NCBI RefSeq assembly: GCF_001513965.1
Contig: NZ_KQ948026.1
Coordinates: 1 to 64,000, forward strand
Length of the DNA: 64,000 bases
Reading direction: 5' to 3'
From: Streptomyces cellostaticus
GTDB lineage: Bacteria; Actinomycetota; Actinomycetes; Streptomycetales; Streptomycetaceae
Made by a program: the position numbers and the translations under genes. A model generated the notes under the pieces. It was not told the DNA's origin, made no database searches, and was given only the letters and a program-made list of their open reading frames with translations. Shown here one piece after another: positions 33,947 to 42,835 of this stretch (within the stretch, counting starts at the first letter, position 1; every line of letters begins with the position of its first letter).

Positions 33947-34246
33947 GCCGGACCCCCGGAGAGACGAGCCGGACGGCCCCCGTCAGGGCTGTTCGGCTGT
34001 CCGGCGCAATACGCATGTAAGCCGTTTGTGCACTGTGTGCGACAACCCGATGGCAGGGGTGGAAGACCGAGTTCAGAAGCTGTTTGCCTCGAATCGATAA
34101 CGGCTTCGAGAGGGGTGTTTTTCTGACATCTACGCGCGTTACGATGCCGCGAAGCCGACGCCGACGGGGCGTCTCGGCTCGAGCACTGGCATCGTGCTCA
34201 CATCAAGCGCCGACACGGCGCTCAGGTCAGGTGAAGGAGCCTTCCC
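33947..34246 (+). promoter_or_regulatory. Promoter region of nucleoside-binding lipoprotein with TACGCGCGT operator
   Basis: No gene in this 300-bp stretch. Operator site TCTACGCGCGTTAC at 34129-34142 matches the palindrome TCTACGCGCGTAGS seen at the other nucleoside genes in 11 of 14 positions. A -10-like TACGAT (34140-34145) overlaps its right half, so binding would block the promoter. The remaining leader of about 95 nt ends in GTGAAGGAGCC before GTG 34247. Confidence 0.7.
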
Positions 34247-35302
34247 GTGCGCCGGGTAGCCAAGCTTTCCGCTGCGTGTATCGCCACCGCAGCTCTCGCC
34301 GTGACTGCCACAGCCTGTGGCAGCACCTCCTCCGACAACACCAGCTCGTCGTCGTCCTCCGGCGGCGGCAAGGGTGTCAAGATCGGTCTCGCCTACGACG
34401 TCGGCGGCCGTGGTGACCGGTCCTTCAACGACTCCGCCGCGCGCGGTGCCGACAAGGCCAAGACCGAGTTCGGCGGTGACATCAAGGAGCTGACCGCCAA
34501 GACCTCCGACACCGAGGCCGACCGCGAGCAGCGCCTGTCGGACCTGGCGGACGCGGGCTACAACCCGATCATCGCCGTCGGTTACGCCTACGCCCCGTCC
34601 ATGACCAAGGTCGCCGCGAAGTACCCGAAGACCAGCTTCGGCATCGTGGACTCGGTCGTGAACGCGAAGAACGTCGACAGCATCACCTTCACCGAGGAGC
34701 AGGGCTCCTACCTGGCCGGTGTCGCCGCGGCGCTGAAGACCAAGAAGGACCACGTCGGCTTCATCGGCGGTGTCGACGTCCCGCTGATCAAGAAGTTCGA
34801 GGCGGGCTTCGTCCAGGGCGTCAAGGACACCAACTCGAAGATCAAGGTCGACACCCAGTACCTGAGCCACGGCTCGGACACCTCCGGCTTCGCCAGCCCC
34901 GACAAGGGCAAGGAAGCCGCGCAGGGCATGCTGGACAACGGCGCCGACGTCATCTACACGGCGGCCGGCTCCTCCGGCAACGGCGCGATCGAGGCCGTCA
35001 ACGGCGTCAAGGGCGCCTGGGCCATCGGCGTGGACTCGGACCAGTACAACATCCCCGGTCTGGCCAAGTACAAGAGCTCGATCCTGACCTCGATGGTCAA
35101 GAACGTCGACGTCGGTGTCTACGACTTCATCAAGTCCGTGCACGACGGCAAGCCGCTGACCGGCACCAACACCTACTCGCTCGCCAAGAACGGTGTCTCG
35201 CTGGCCACCAGCGGTGGCTTCATCGACGACATCCAGTCCAAGCTGGACGCGGCGAAGAAGAAGATTGTCGACGGCTCGATCAAGGTCAAGACCACCCCGT
35301 GA
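34247..35302 (+). CDS. BMP-family nucleoside-binding lipoprotein of ABC transporter
   Basis: 351 residues from GTG 34247 with a strong AAGGAG. The signal is MRRVAKLSAACIATAALAVT with lipobox TATAC (lipidated Cys about residue 24), followed by a Ser-rich linker. The Bmp/PnrA domain starts VKIGLAYDVGGRGDRSFNDS, with the usual Phe-Asn-Asp ligand stretch, then GSYLAGVAAALKTKKDHVGF and VIYTAAGSSGNGAIEAV. It captures nucleosides for the ABC transporter encoded immediately downstream. It is separated from that operon by a terminator hairpin and a second promoter, which would allow higher expression of the binding protein. Confidence 0.95.
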   Translation: MRRVAKLSAACIATAALAVTATACGSTSSDNTSSSSSSGGGKGVKIGLAYDVGGRGDRSFNDSAARGADKAKTEFGGDIKELTAKTSDTEADREQRLSDLADAGYNPIIAVGYAYAPSMTKVAAKYPKTSFGIVDSVVNAKNVDSITFTEEQGSYLAGVAAALKTKKDHVGFIGGVDVPLIKKFEAGFVQGVKDTNSKIKVDTQYLSHGSDTSGFASPDKGKEAAQGMLDNGADVIYTAAGSSGNGAIEAVNGVKGAWAIGVDSDQYNIPGLAKYKSSILTSMVKNVDVGVYDFIKSVHDGKPLTGTNTYSLAKNGVSLATSGGFIDDIQSKLDAAKKKIVDGSIKVKTTP

Positions 35303-35325
35303 CCTGACGGGTCCCGTCGGACCTA

Positions 35326-35366
35326 GGCTCGGCGCGGGGGCGCCTTCCGGAGCCCCCCGCCGAGCC
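35326..35366 (+). terminator. Terminator between BMP lipoprotein gene and transporter operon
   Basis: GGCTCGGCGCGGGGGC (35326-35341) pairs with GCCCCCCGCCGAGCC (35352-35366), with one bulged base and a 10-nt loop. The T-run is absent. Confidence 0.72.
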
Positions 35367-35382
35367 ATAACAATGTGTCAAC

Positions 35383-35398
35383 TCTACGCGTGTAGCGT
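35383..35398 (+). promoter_or_regulatory. Operator TCTACGCGTGTAGC and -10 of ABC-cdd-deoA operon
   Basis: TCTACGCGTGTAGC (35383-35396) has the same palindrome as at add, deoC and the purine phosphorylase with one central change. A -10-like TAGCGT (35393-35398) overlaps its right half. A wider inverted repeat CAACTC...GAGTTG (35379-35405) encloses it. Confidence 0.75.
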
Positions 35399-35470
35399 GG
35401 AGTTGCCGCGCTAGCGTCGCCGACGCCTGCCCTCCCCTACGCAGCCCCTTTTCCCCGAGGAGAGTGCGCC

Positions 35471-37030
35471 ATCAACGCGTCCAGCCCTCCCGCTGCCGTC
35501 GAACTGCGCGGCATCACCAAGCGTTTCCCCGGCGTCGTCGCCAACCGCGACATCGACATCACGGTCCGTACGGGCACCGTCCACGCCCTGTGCGGTGAGA
35601 ACGGCGCCGGCAAGTCCACCCTGATGAAGATCCTCTACGGCATGCAGCAGCCGGACGAGGGCACCATCACCGTGAACGGCGACCAGGTCACCTTCCACAA
35701 CCCCGGCGACGCCATCGCCCGCGGCATCGGCATGGTGCACCAGCACTTCATGCTCGCCGACAACCTCACCGTGCTGGAGAACGTCGTCCTCGGCGCGGAG
35801 AAGCTGTACGGCATCGGCGGCAAGGCCCGCGCGAAGATCAAGGAGATCTCCGACGCGTACAGCCTGAACGTCCGCCCCGACGTCCTCGTGGAGGAGCTCG
35901 GCGTCGCCGACCGCCAGCGCGTGGAGATCCTCAAGGTCCTCTACCGCGGCGCCAAGACCCTCATCCTCGACGAGCCCACCGCGGTGCTCGTGCCGCAGGA
36001 GGTCGACGCGCTCTTCGACAACCTGCGCGAGCTGAAGGCCGAGGGCCTCACCGTCATCTTCATCTCCCACAAGCTGGGCGAGGTGCTGTCCGTCGCCGAC
36101 GAGATCACCGTCATCCGGCGCGGCACCACCGTCGGCACGGTCGAGCCGCGCGGCACCACGCCCAAGCAGCTCGCCGAGCTGATGGTCGGCAGCGAACTGC
36201 CCACGCCGGAGACCGAGGAGTCCACCGTCACGGACGTCCCGATGCTGAAGGTCGAGGGCCTGCACCTCAGCCAGACGGACCTCGACGGCATCGAGCGGAT
36301 CATCCTGGACCAGATCTCCCTCACGATCCACAAGGGCGAGGTCCTCGGCATCGCCGGTGTGGAGGGCAACGGCCAGTCCGAGCTGGTCGAGGCGATCATG
36401 GGCATGCGCCACCCGGACGCCGGTGTCGTCACGCTCGACGGCAGCGACATCACCCACACCGCCACCCGTGACCGCCGCGAGGCCGGCATCGGCTACATCC
36501 CCGAGGACCGCCACCGCCACGGCCTGCTCCTGGAAGCACCGCTGTGGGAGAACCGCATCCTCGGCCATGTCTCCGAACGGCCCAACTCGCGCGGCGGACT
36601 GCTCGACATCAAGGCGGCCCGGGCCGACACCGAGCGCATCGTCGAGGCCTACGACGTCCGCACGCCCGGCATCGAGGTGACCGCCGCCTCGCTGTCCGGC
36701 GGCAACCAGCAGAAGCTGATCGTCGGCCGCGAGATGAGCCACAACCCCAAGCTGCTCATCGCCGCCCACCCCACCCGCGGTGTGGACGTCGGCGCGCAGG
36801 CCGCGATCTGGGACTACATCCGTGAGGCCCGCCGCGAGGGCCTGGCCGTGCTGCTGATCTCCGCCGACCTGGACGAGCTGATCGGGCTCTCCGACACGCT
36901 GCGGGTGATGTACCGCGGCCGCCTGGTCGCCGACGCCGACCCCGCCACGATCACCCCCGAAGAGCTGGGCTCCGCCATGACGGGTGCGGCCACCGGCCAC
37001 CTGGAGCACACAGAGGACGACGAGCGATGA
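35471..37030 (+). CDS. Nucleoside ABC transporter ATP-binding protein (apparent ATC start)
   Basis: About 519 residues; two ATPase domains in one chain, as in nucleoside/sugar importers (RbsA/NupA-like). Domain 1 has the Walker A CGENGAGKSTLMKILYGM, signature region LGVADRQRVEILKVLYRGAK and Walker B TLILDEPTAVL. Domain 2 has a degenerate Walker A (VAGVEGNGQSELVEA), signature LSGGNQQKLIVGREM and Walker B KLLIAAHPTRGVDVG. No ATG, GTG or TTG occurs in frame between the stop at 35393 and the Walker A; the first is ATG 35624, inside domain 1. ATC 35471 lies 8 nt after GAGGAG and gives an N-terminus NASSPPAAVELRGITKRFPG, normal for the family. The stop overlaps the next gene by 4 bp (ATGA). Confidence 0.9.
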   Translation: MNASSPPAAVELRGITKRFPGVVANRDIDITVRTGTVHALCGENGAGKSTLMKILYGMQQPDEGTITVNGDQVTFHNPGDAIARGIGMVHQHFMLADNLTVLENVVLGAEKLYGIGGKARAKIKEISDAYSLNVRPDVLVEELGVADRQRVEILKVLYRGAKTLILDEPTAVLVPQEVDALFDNLRELKAEGLTVIFISHKLGEVLSVADEITVIRRGTTVGTVEPRGTTPKQLAELMVGSELPTPETEESTVTDVPMLKVEGLHLSQTDLDGIERIILDQISLTIHKGEVLGIAGVEGNGQSELVEAIMGMRHPDAGVVTLDGSDITHTATRDRREAGIGYIPEDRHRHGLLLEAPLWENRILGHVSERPNSRGGLLDIKAARADTERIVEAYDVRTPGIEVTAASLSGGNQQKLIVGREMSHNPKLLIAAHPTRGVDVGAQAAIWDYIREARREGLAVLLISADLDELIGLSDTLRVMYRGRLVADADPATITPEELGSAMTGAATGHLEHTEDDER

Positions 37031-38154
37031 ACAAGCTGACCTCACGGATCGACAAGGAGCGGCTGCTCCTCGGGATCGCGGCGCCGCTGCTGGCGGTCGT
37101 CGCCGCGCTCGTCGTCACCACCCTGGTGATCCTCGCCACCGGCAAGAACCCCGGCGCCGCGTTCAGCGACATGGGGACCTACGGCTTCGCCAGCGACAGC
37201 CAGGTCTACATCCTGAACAAGGCGACGACGTACTACCTGGCGGGTGTCGCGGTGGCCATCGGCTTCCGCATGAACCTGTTCAACATCGGTGTCGACGGCC
37301 AGTACCGCCTCGCCGCGTTCGTCGCCGCGGTCCTCGGCGGCGCGCTCACCGTGCCCGGCTGGATCGCCATCCCGCTGATCATCATCTGCGCCATGGCGAC
37401 CGGCGCCCTGTGGGCGGCCATCGCCGGCATCCTCAAGGTGACCCGCGGCGTCAGCGAGGTCATCTCGACGATCATGCTGAACTCGATCGCCACCGCGGTC
37501 ATCGCCTACCTGCTCCAGCCCGGAAAGCTGGGCGAGCTCCAGCAGGGCGGCACCCTCGTCTCGACCAAGCCGCTGCCGTCGTCGTCGTACTTCTTCAGCA
37601 TCGACACCGGCCCGGCCGGCGTGCTCTGGGGCTTCCTCTTCATCGCCGTGATCGTCGGTGTCGCGTACTGGTTCGTGCTCGGCCGCACCCGGTTCGGCTT
37701 CGACCTGCGCACCGTCGGCCAGTCCGAGAGCGCGGCCTCCGCGAGCGGTGTGTCGGTCAAGAAGATGATCGCCACCAGCATGGTCATCTCGGGTGCGGTG
37801 GCCGGTCTGATCGGCATGCCGACCCTGCTCAACGACAGCCACCAGTTCAGCAACGACTTCCCGGTCGGCATCGGCTTCACCGGCATCGCCATCGCGCTGC
37901 TCGGCCGCAACAGCCCGATCGGCATCGCGCTCGGCGCCCTGCTGTGGGGCTTCCTGGAGCGCACCACCAACCACCTGGAGTTCCAGGGCTACGACAAGGA
38001 AATCCTCGGCGTCATCCAGGGCGTCATCGTCCTGTGCGTCGTCATCGCCTACGAGGTCGTACGGCGTTACGGCCTCAAGCGCCAGCAGCAGCGGGTCGGC
38101 GCCGAGCTCGCCGCCCAGGCCGCCGCCACGACGAAGAAGCAGGAGGTGGCGTGA
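37027..38154 (+). CDS. Nucleoside ABC transporter permease 1
   Basis: 375 residues of the BPD_transp_2 (LivH/RbsC-like) family with about eight to nine membrane segments. Landmarks are NLFNIGVDGQYRLAAFVAAV, then KVTRGVSEVISTIMLNSIAT (cytoplasmic coupling region) and VGIGFTGIAIALLGRNSPIG. It pairs with the second permease as a heterodimer. The ATG overlaps the ATPase stop (ATGA), and its own stop overlaps the next start by one base. The C-terminal tail is charged and cytosolic. Confidence 0.94.
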   Translation: MNKLTSRIDKERLLLGIAAPLLAVVAALVVTTLVILATGKNPGAAFSDMGTYGFASDSQVYILNKATTYYLAGVAVAIGFRMNLFNIGVDGQYRLAAFVAAVLGGALTVPGWIAIPLIIICAMATGALWAAIAGILKVTRGVSEVISTIMLNSIATAVIAYLLQPGKLGELQQGGTLVSTKPLPSSSYFFSIDTGPAGVLWGFLFIAVIVGVAYWFVLGRTRFGFDLRTVGQSESAASASGVSVKKMIATSMVISGAVAGLIGMPTLLNDSHQFSNDFPVGIGFTGIAIALLGRNSPIGIALGALLWGFLERTTNHLEFQGYDKEILGVIQGVIVLCVVIAYEVVRRYGLKRQQQRVGAELAAQAAATTKKQEVA

Positions 38155-39440
38155 TGACTGCCACGATGACCGACACGCCGCCGCCCGCGGCACCCAAGGC
38201 GGACACGGCGGCCAAGAGTTCGGGCCGCTCGCTCGGCCAGATCCTCATGCTCGTCGCGGGCGCCCTGCTGCTCGTGGCCGCGGTCCGCATGATCACCGGA
38301 TCCAACCAGCTCGACTCCGCCGGACAGGTCGCCGCCGCGCTCGGCCTCGCCGTGCCGATCGGCCTCGCCGGTCTCGCGGGTCTGTGGTCCGAGCGGGCCG
38401 GCGTGGTCAACATCGGCCTCGAGGGCATGATGATCCTCGGCACCTTCGGCGCCGGCTGGGTCGGCTGGCAGTCCAGCCCCTGGCTCGGCCTGCTGTGCGG
38501 CATCGGCTTCGGCGTCCTCGGCGGCCTGCTGCACGCCGTCGCGACCGTCACCTTCGGCGTCGACCACATCGTCTCCGGTGTCGCGATCAACCTGCTCGCG
38601 CTCGGCACCACCCAGTACCTGGCCAAGCTGTTCTTCGCCGGCGGCAAGGCGGCCGTAGCGGGCGGCAACCCCAAGCAGTCCCCGCCCGCGGACTCGCTGC
38701 CGAACGTCACCGTGCCCGGCCTCTCGGACGGCCTCGCCTCGATCGAGAAGCACCACTGGTTCCTGGTCTCCGACCTCGCGGGCATCATCGGCGGGCTGAT
38801 CACCAACCTGTCCGTGGTGACGATCCTGGCCGCGGTGCTGTTCGTCGGCAGCTGGTGGCTGCTGTGGCGCACCCCGTTCGGTCTGCGGCTGCGCTCCTGC
38901 GGTGAGAACCCCACCGCCGCGGAGTCGCTCGGCGTCAACGTCTACAAGTACAAGTACGCGGCCGTGGCCGTCTCCGGCGGCCTCGCCGGACTCGGCGGCG
39001 CCTTCCTCGCGCTGGTCACCTCGCACACCTACCTGGAGGGCCAGACCGGCGGACGCGGCTACATCGGCCTCGCGGCCATGATCTTCGGCAACTGGCGGCC
39101 CGGCGGGCTGGCGATGGGCGCGGGCCTGTTCGGCTACTCGGACGCGCTGCAGCTGCGCAACGGCGGCGCGACCGTGCACGCGCTGCTGCTCCTGCTCGTC
39201 GTCCTGCTCGTGGTCCTCGCCGGCTGGAAGCTGTACCGCACGGCCCTGTGGCAGGGCGGGGTCAGCCTCATCGTGGCCGCACTCGTCCTGGTCTGGTACC
39301 TGCTCACGGACGAGGTGCCGAGCGACTTCGTCGGTGCCACGCCGTACGTCGTCACCCTGCTGGTGCTGTCCCTCTCGGCGCAGCGCCTGCGGATGCCCAA
39401 GGCGGACGGCATGCGGTACCGGAAGGGACAGGGCAAGTGA
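38154..39440 (+). CDS. Nucleoside ABC transporter permease 2
   Basis: 428 residues, same family as permease 1. An N-terminal Pro/Ala-rich cytosolic stretch of about 30 residues precedes the first helix. Landmarks are LWSERAGVVNIGLEGMMILG, then TFGVDHIVSGVAINLLALGT and the coupling region RLRSCGENPTAAESLGVNVY, followed by GLAAMIFGNWRPGGLAMGAG. ATG 38154 is chosen (GTG 38151 also in frame). The stop overlaps cdd by 4 bp (GTGA). Longer upstream readings in this frame are shadows of permease 1. Confidence 0.94.
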   Translation: MTATMTDTPPPAAPKADTAAKSSGRSLGQILMLVAGALLLVAAVRMITGSNQLDSAGQVAAALGLAVPIGLAGLAGLWSERAGVVNIGLEGMMILGTFGAGWVGWQSSPWLGLLCGIGFGVLGGLLHAVATVTFGVDHIVSGVAINLLALGTTQYLAKLFFAGGKAAVAGGNPKQSPPADSLPNVTVPGLSDGLASIEKHHWFLVSDLAGIIGGLITNLSVVTILAAVLFVGSWWLLWRTPFGLRLRSCGENPTAAESLGVNVYKYKYAAVAVSGGLAGLGGAFLALVTSHTYLEGQTGGRGYIGLAAMIFGNWRPGGLAMGAGLFGYSDALQLRNGGATVHALLLLLVVLLVVLAGWKLYRTALWQGGVSLIVAALVLVWYLLTDEVPSDFVGATPYVVTLLVLSLSAQRLRMPKADGMRYRKGQGK

Positions 39441-39841
39441 CCACGGCGTCCGTCGAGTTCGACTGGGAGGCGCTGCGGGTCGAGGCGCGGGAGGCCATGT
39501 CCCACGCCTACGCCCCCTACTCGGGCTTCCCGGTCGGCGTGGCGGCCCTGGTCGACGACGGGCGCACGGTCACCGGCTGCAACGTCGAGAACGCCTCCTA
39601 CGGCCTCGGCCTGTGCGCCGAGTGCGGACTGGTCTCGGAGCTCCAGCGCACCGGCGGCGGCCGGCTCACGCACTTCACCTGCGTGGACGGCACGGGCGGG
39701 CTTCTCGTCCCGTGCGGCCGCTGCCGCCAGCTGCTCTACGAGTTCGGCGGCCCCGACCTGCTGCTGGACACCCCCGCGGGCGTCCTCCCGCTCTCCGAGA
39801 TGCTGCCCCAGGCCTTCGGCCCGGACCATCTCACCAAGTAA
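39437..39841 (+). CDS. cdd: Cytidine deaminase
   Basis: 134 residues. Deaminates cytidine/deoxycytidine to uridine/deoxyuridine in pyrimidine salvage. Zinc-site motifs are GCNVENASYGLGLCAE (substrate NxE and catalytic CAE) and VPCGRCRQLLYEF (PCxxC). Length is that of the small homotetrameric class. The GTG start overlaps permease 2, placing it in the transporter operon: imported cytidine is deaminated directly. Confidence 0.97.
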   Translation: MTTASVEFDWEALRVEAREAMSHAYAPYSGFPVGVAALVDDGRTVTGCNVENASYGLGLCAECGLVSELQRTGGGRLTHFTCVDGTGGLLVPCGRCRQLLYEFGGPDLLLDTPAGVLPLSEMLPQAFGPDHLTK

Positions 39842-39845
39842 CTCC

Positions 39846-39874
39846 CGGCCCCCCTGACCTGCTCAGGGGGGCCG
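39846..39874 (+). terminator. Intra-operon hairpin between cdd and deoA
   Basis: A perfect 12-bp stem (CGGCCCCCCTGA 39846-39857 with 39863-39874) with a 5-nt loop lies 5 bp after cdd. There is no T-run, and deoA follows with its own ribosome-binding site 36 bp later. It may attenuate deoA or protect the upstream message. Confidence 0.6.
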
Positions 39875-39909
39875 TGCACTTCGCACCTCCCGGAAGGAAG
39901 CCATCAGCC

Positions 39910-41193
<1,284 letters not shown>

Positions 41194-41218
41194 CCTGGGG
41201 ATCTATCGTTCGGGTGAG

Positions 41219-41246
41219 CGGGACCGGCGGACCTTCGCCGGTCCCG
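41219..41246 (+). terminator. Terminator-like hairpin after deoA
   Basis: CGGGACCGGCG (41219-41229) pairs perfectly with 41236-41246 around a 6-nt loop; TT follows. It is the likely end of the nucleoside operon. Confidence 0.65.
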
Positions 41247-41323
41247 TTCGGCGTGTTGGACGGGCCCATGGACGTGTTCGAGGGCGACTGCCTCCCGACC
41301 GGAAGGAGCGCCGGGCCGGCGCG

Positions 41324-41710
41324 ATGAGTTACGGCCGCCCCGCCGGTCTACCGCACGTGGAGGACAAGACACCCGCTGTGTTCATGCTGGCCGGCCCCGT
41401 CACCCGGGACGAGGTGCCGGGGCTGTGCGACGACGTGCGGGCGCTGTTGGAGGTGAGCCGGGCCGGGGTCGTCGTGTGTGACGTGGGCGGGCTCGGGCCT
41501 CCGGGGCTCGGGACCGTCGACCTGCTGGCGCGGCTGGAACTGGCCGCCCGTCGGGCCGGCGGGCGGATACGGCTCCGGGCTCCCTGCCCGGGACTACGCG
41601 CTCTCCTCGATCTTGCCGGGCTCCGCTTCCAGGTGGAGGGGGAGGCCGAAGAGAGGGAACCAGCGCTGGGTGTCGAGGAAGAAGTGGAACCCGGTCAGTC
41701 GGCCGTCTGA
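41324..41710 (+). CDS. STAS-domain protein
   Basis: 128 residues. The core PAVFMLAGPVTRDEVPGLCD, VVVCDVGGLGPPGLGTVDLL and GGRIRLRAPCPGLRALLDLA fits the STAS fold (anti-sigma antagonist/MlaB-like). The Ser/Thr phosphorylation position in the usual DxSGL loop is replaced by GLGPPG, so partner-switching regulation of the SpoIIAA kind is doubtful. The 3' 117 bp overlap the convergent sigma gene tail to tail, an unusually long overlap. The last 35 residues (acidic) could be an artefact of reading through. Confidence 0.65.
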   Translation: MSYGRPAGLPHVEDKTPAVFMLAGPVTRDEVPGLCDDVRALLEVSRAGVVVCDVGGLGPPGLGTVDLLARLELAARRAGGRIRLRAPCPGLRALLDLAGLRFQVEGEAEEREPALGVEEEVEPGQSAV

Positions 41711-42607
41711 GATCTCCAGGACCTGGATCGACCACGGTGTGAAGCCGCCCGCCTCCGGGTCCGGCTTGTACTGGGCGAAGCCCGGCAGCCCGTTGACCTG
41801 CACGGGCAGCAGGCGGGAGCCGGCGCAGGCGGCGCCCAGGGTGGTCATGAAGCCGGTGATGTCGTCGTGGCCGGTCAGCCACAGGTCGAACGGCGGCATC
41901 GTCATGACGGCGTCCTCGTGCAGCAATGCCGTGAGCGCCGTCATGTCGTAGCCCTCGAAGGCCTTCACATAGCGCTCCAGGAGTTTCTGCTGCTCCTCGT
42001 CGAGCGGGTCGGAGACCGCCGCGTCGCCGCCCGCCTGCTCCCGCTCGGCGAGCGTCGCCCGGGCCCGCTGCAACGCGCTGTTGACCGAGGCGACCGTGGT
42101 GTCCAGCAGTTCGGCGACCTCGCTCGCCTTCCACGCCAGCACCTCGCGCAGGATCAGCACCGCCCGCTGCTTGGGCGGCAGCTGCTGGAGGGCCGCCATG
42201 AACGCCAGCCGGACCGACTCCTTGGCGACGGCCGCCTCCGCCGGGTCCTCGACCGTCGGCAGCACGCGCGCGTCCGGCATCGGCTCCAGCCAGGTGTTGT
42301 CCGGGCGGGGGGACAGGGCCGCCTGCGCGAGGGGTGTCGAGTCGGTGAGGTCCATGGGGCGGGCCCGCTTGTTGCCCGCCGTCAGCATGTCCAGACACAC
42401 GTTCGTCGCGATCCGGTACAGCCACGAGCGCAGGCTGGAGCGGCCCTCGAACGTGTCGTAGCTCCGCCAGGCCCGCACCAGGGTGTCCTGCACCGCGTCC
42501 TCGGCCTCGAAGGAGGAACCGAGCATGCGGTAGCAGTACCCGGTCAGCTCGGTCCGGTGCTTCTCCAGTGCGACATCGAGGTCTGCCGTCGCCGTGCCGT
42601 TGCCCAT
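41594..42607 (-). CDS. SigG/SigX5-type sigma factor with SnoaL-like C-terminal domain
   Basis: 337 residues. ECF sigma regions come first: LTGYCYRMLGSSFEAEDAVQ and RSWLYRIATNVCLDML (region 2), then LPPKQRAVLILREVLAWKAS with ASVNSALQRARATL (region 4). A C-terminal SnoaL/NTF2-like domain of about 130 residues follows (LERYVKAFEGYDMTALTALL, then HEDAVMTMPPFDLWLTG). This extra domain usually controls sigma activity in place of a separate anti-sigma factor. ATG 42607 gives MGNGTATADLDVALEKHRTE; longer readings lack support. No anti-sigma gene adjoins. Confidence 0.92.
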   Translation of the reverse strand: MGNGTATADLDVALEKHRTELTGYCYRMLGSSFEAEDAVQDTLVRAWRSYDTFEGRSSLRSWLYRIATNVCLDMLTAGNKRARPMDLTDSTPLAQAALSPRPDNTWLEPMPDARVLPTVEDPAEAAVAKESVRLAFMAALQQLPPKQRAVLILREVLAWKASEVAELLDTTVASVNSALQRARATLAEREQAGGDAAVSDPLDEEQQKLLERYVKAFEGYDMTALTALLHEDAVMTMPPFDLWLTGHDDITGFMTTLGAACAGSRLLPVQVNGLPGFAQYKPDPEAGGFTPWSIQVLEISDGRLTGFHFFLDTQRWFPLFGLPLHLEAEPGKIEESA

Positions 42608-42757
42608 CGTCGTCCACCCACCCCTGTGGCCGTTCTGTTCACGCGCCTTGAGCGCCCCAGCACTCCGGAAGCTACCGCAGCCCACTGACAACGGCTCCCT
42701 GAGCGCGCAGCAGCCCCCACCCCGCGCCCGCGGGCTGACCCTCAGCACGGGGCCGTC

Positions 42758-42808
42758 GTGGCTGGTCACGCCCCGCGGCGGAGCCGCTGACGGACACGGC
42801 CCCGCGCC
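42758..42808. repeat. Second copy of the 51-bp dispersed repeat
   Basis: 49 of 51 positions match 7759-7809, including the inverted core CGCGGCGGAGCCGC. Here it is intergenic, between the MFS and sigma genes, without the GGGTGC hexamer array. Confidence 0.85.
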
Positions 42809-42835
42809 GCTGGGGAGTCGCAGTCGCGGCGAAGG

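Noticed and set aside
36984..38153. Long N-terminal extension of permease 2 through the permease 1 gene
   Set aside because: The upstream part is an out-of-frame reading of permease 1 (Arg/His/Pro-rich). The ATG overlapping the permease 1 stop is the real start.
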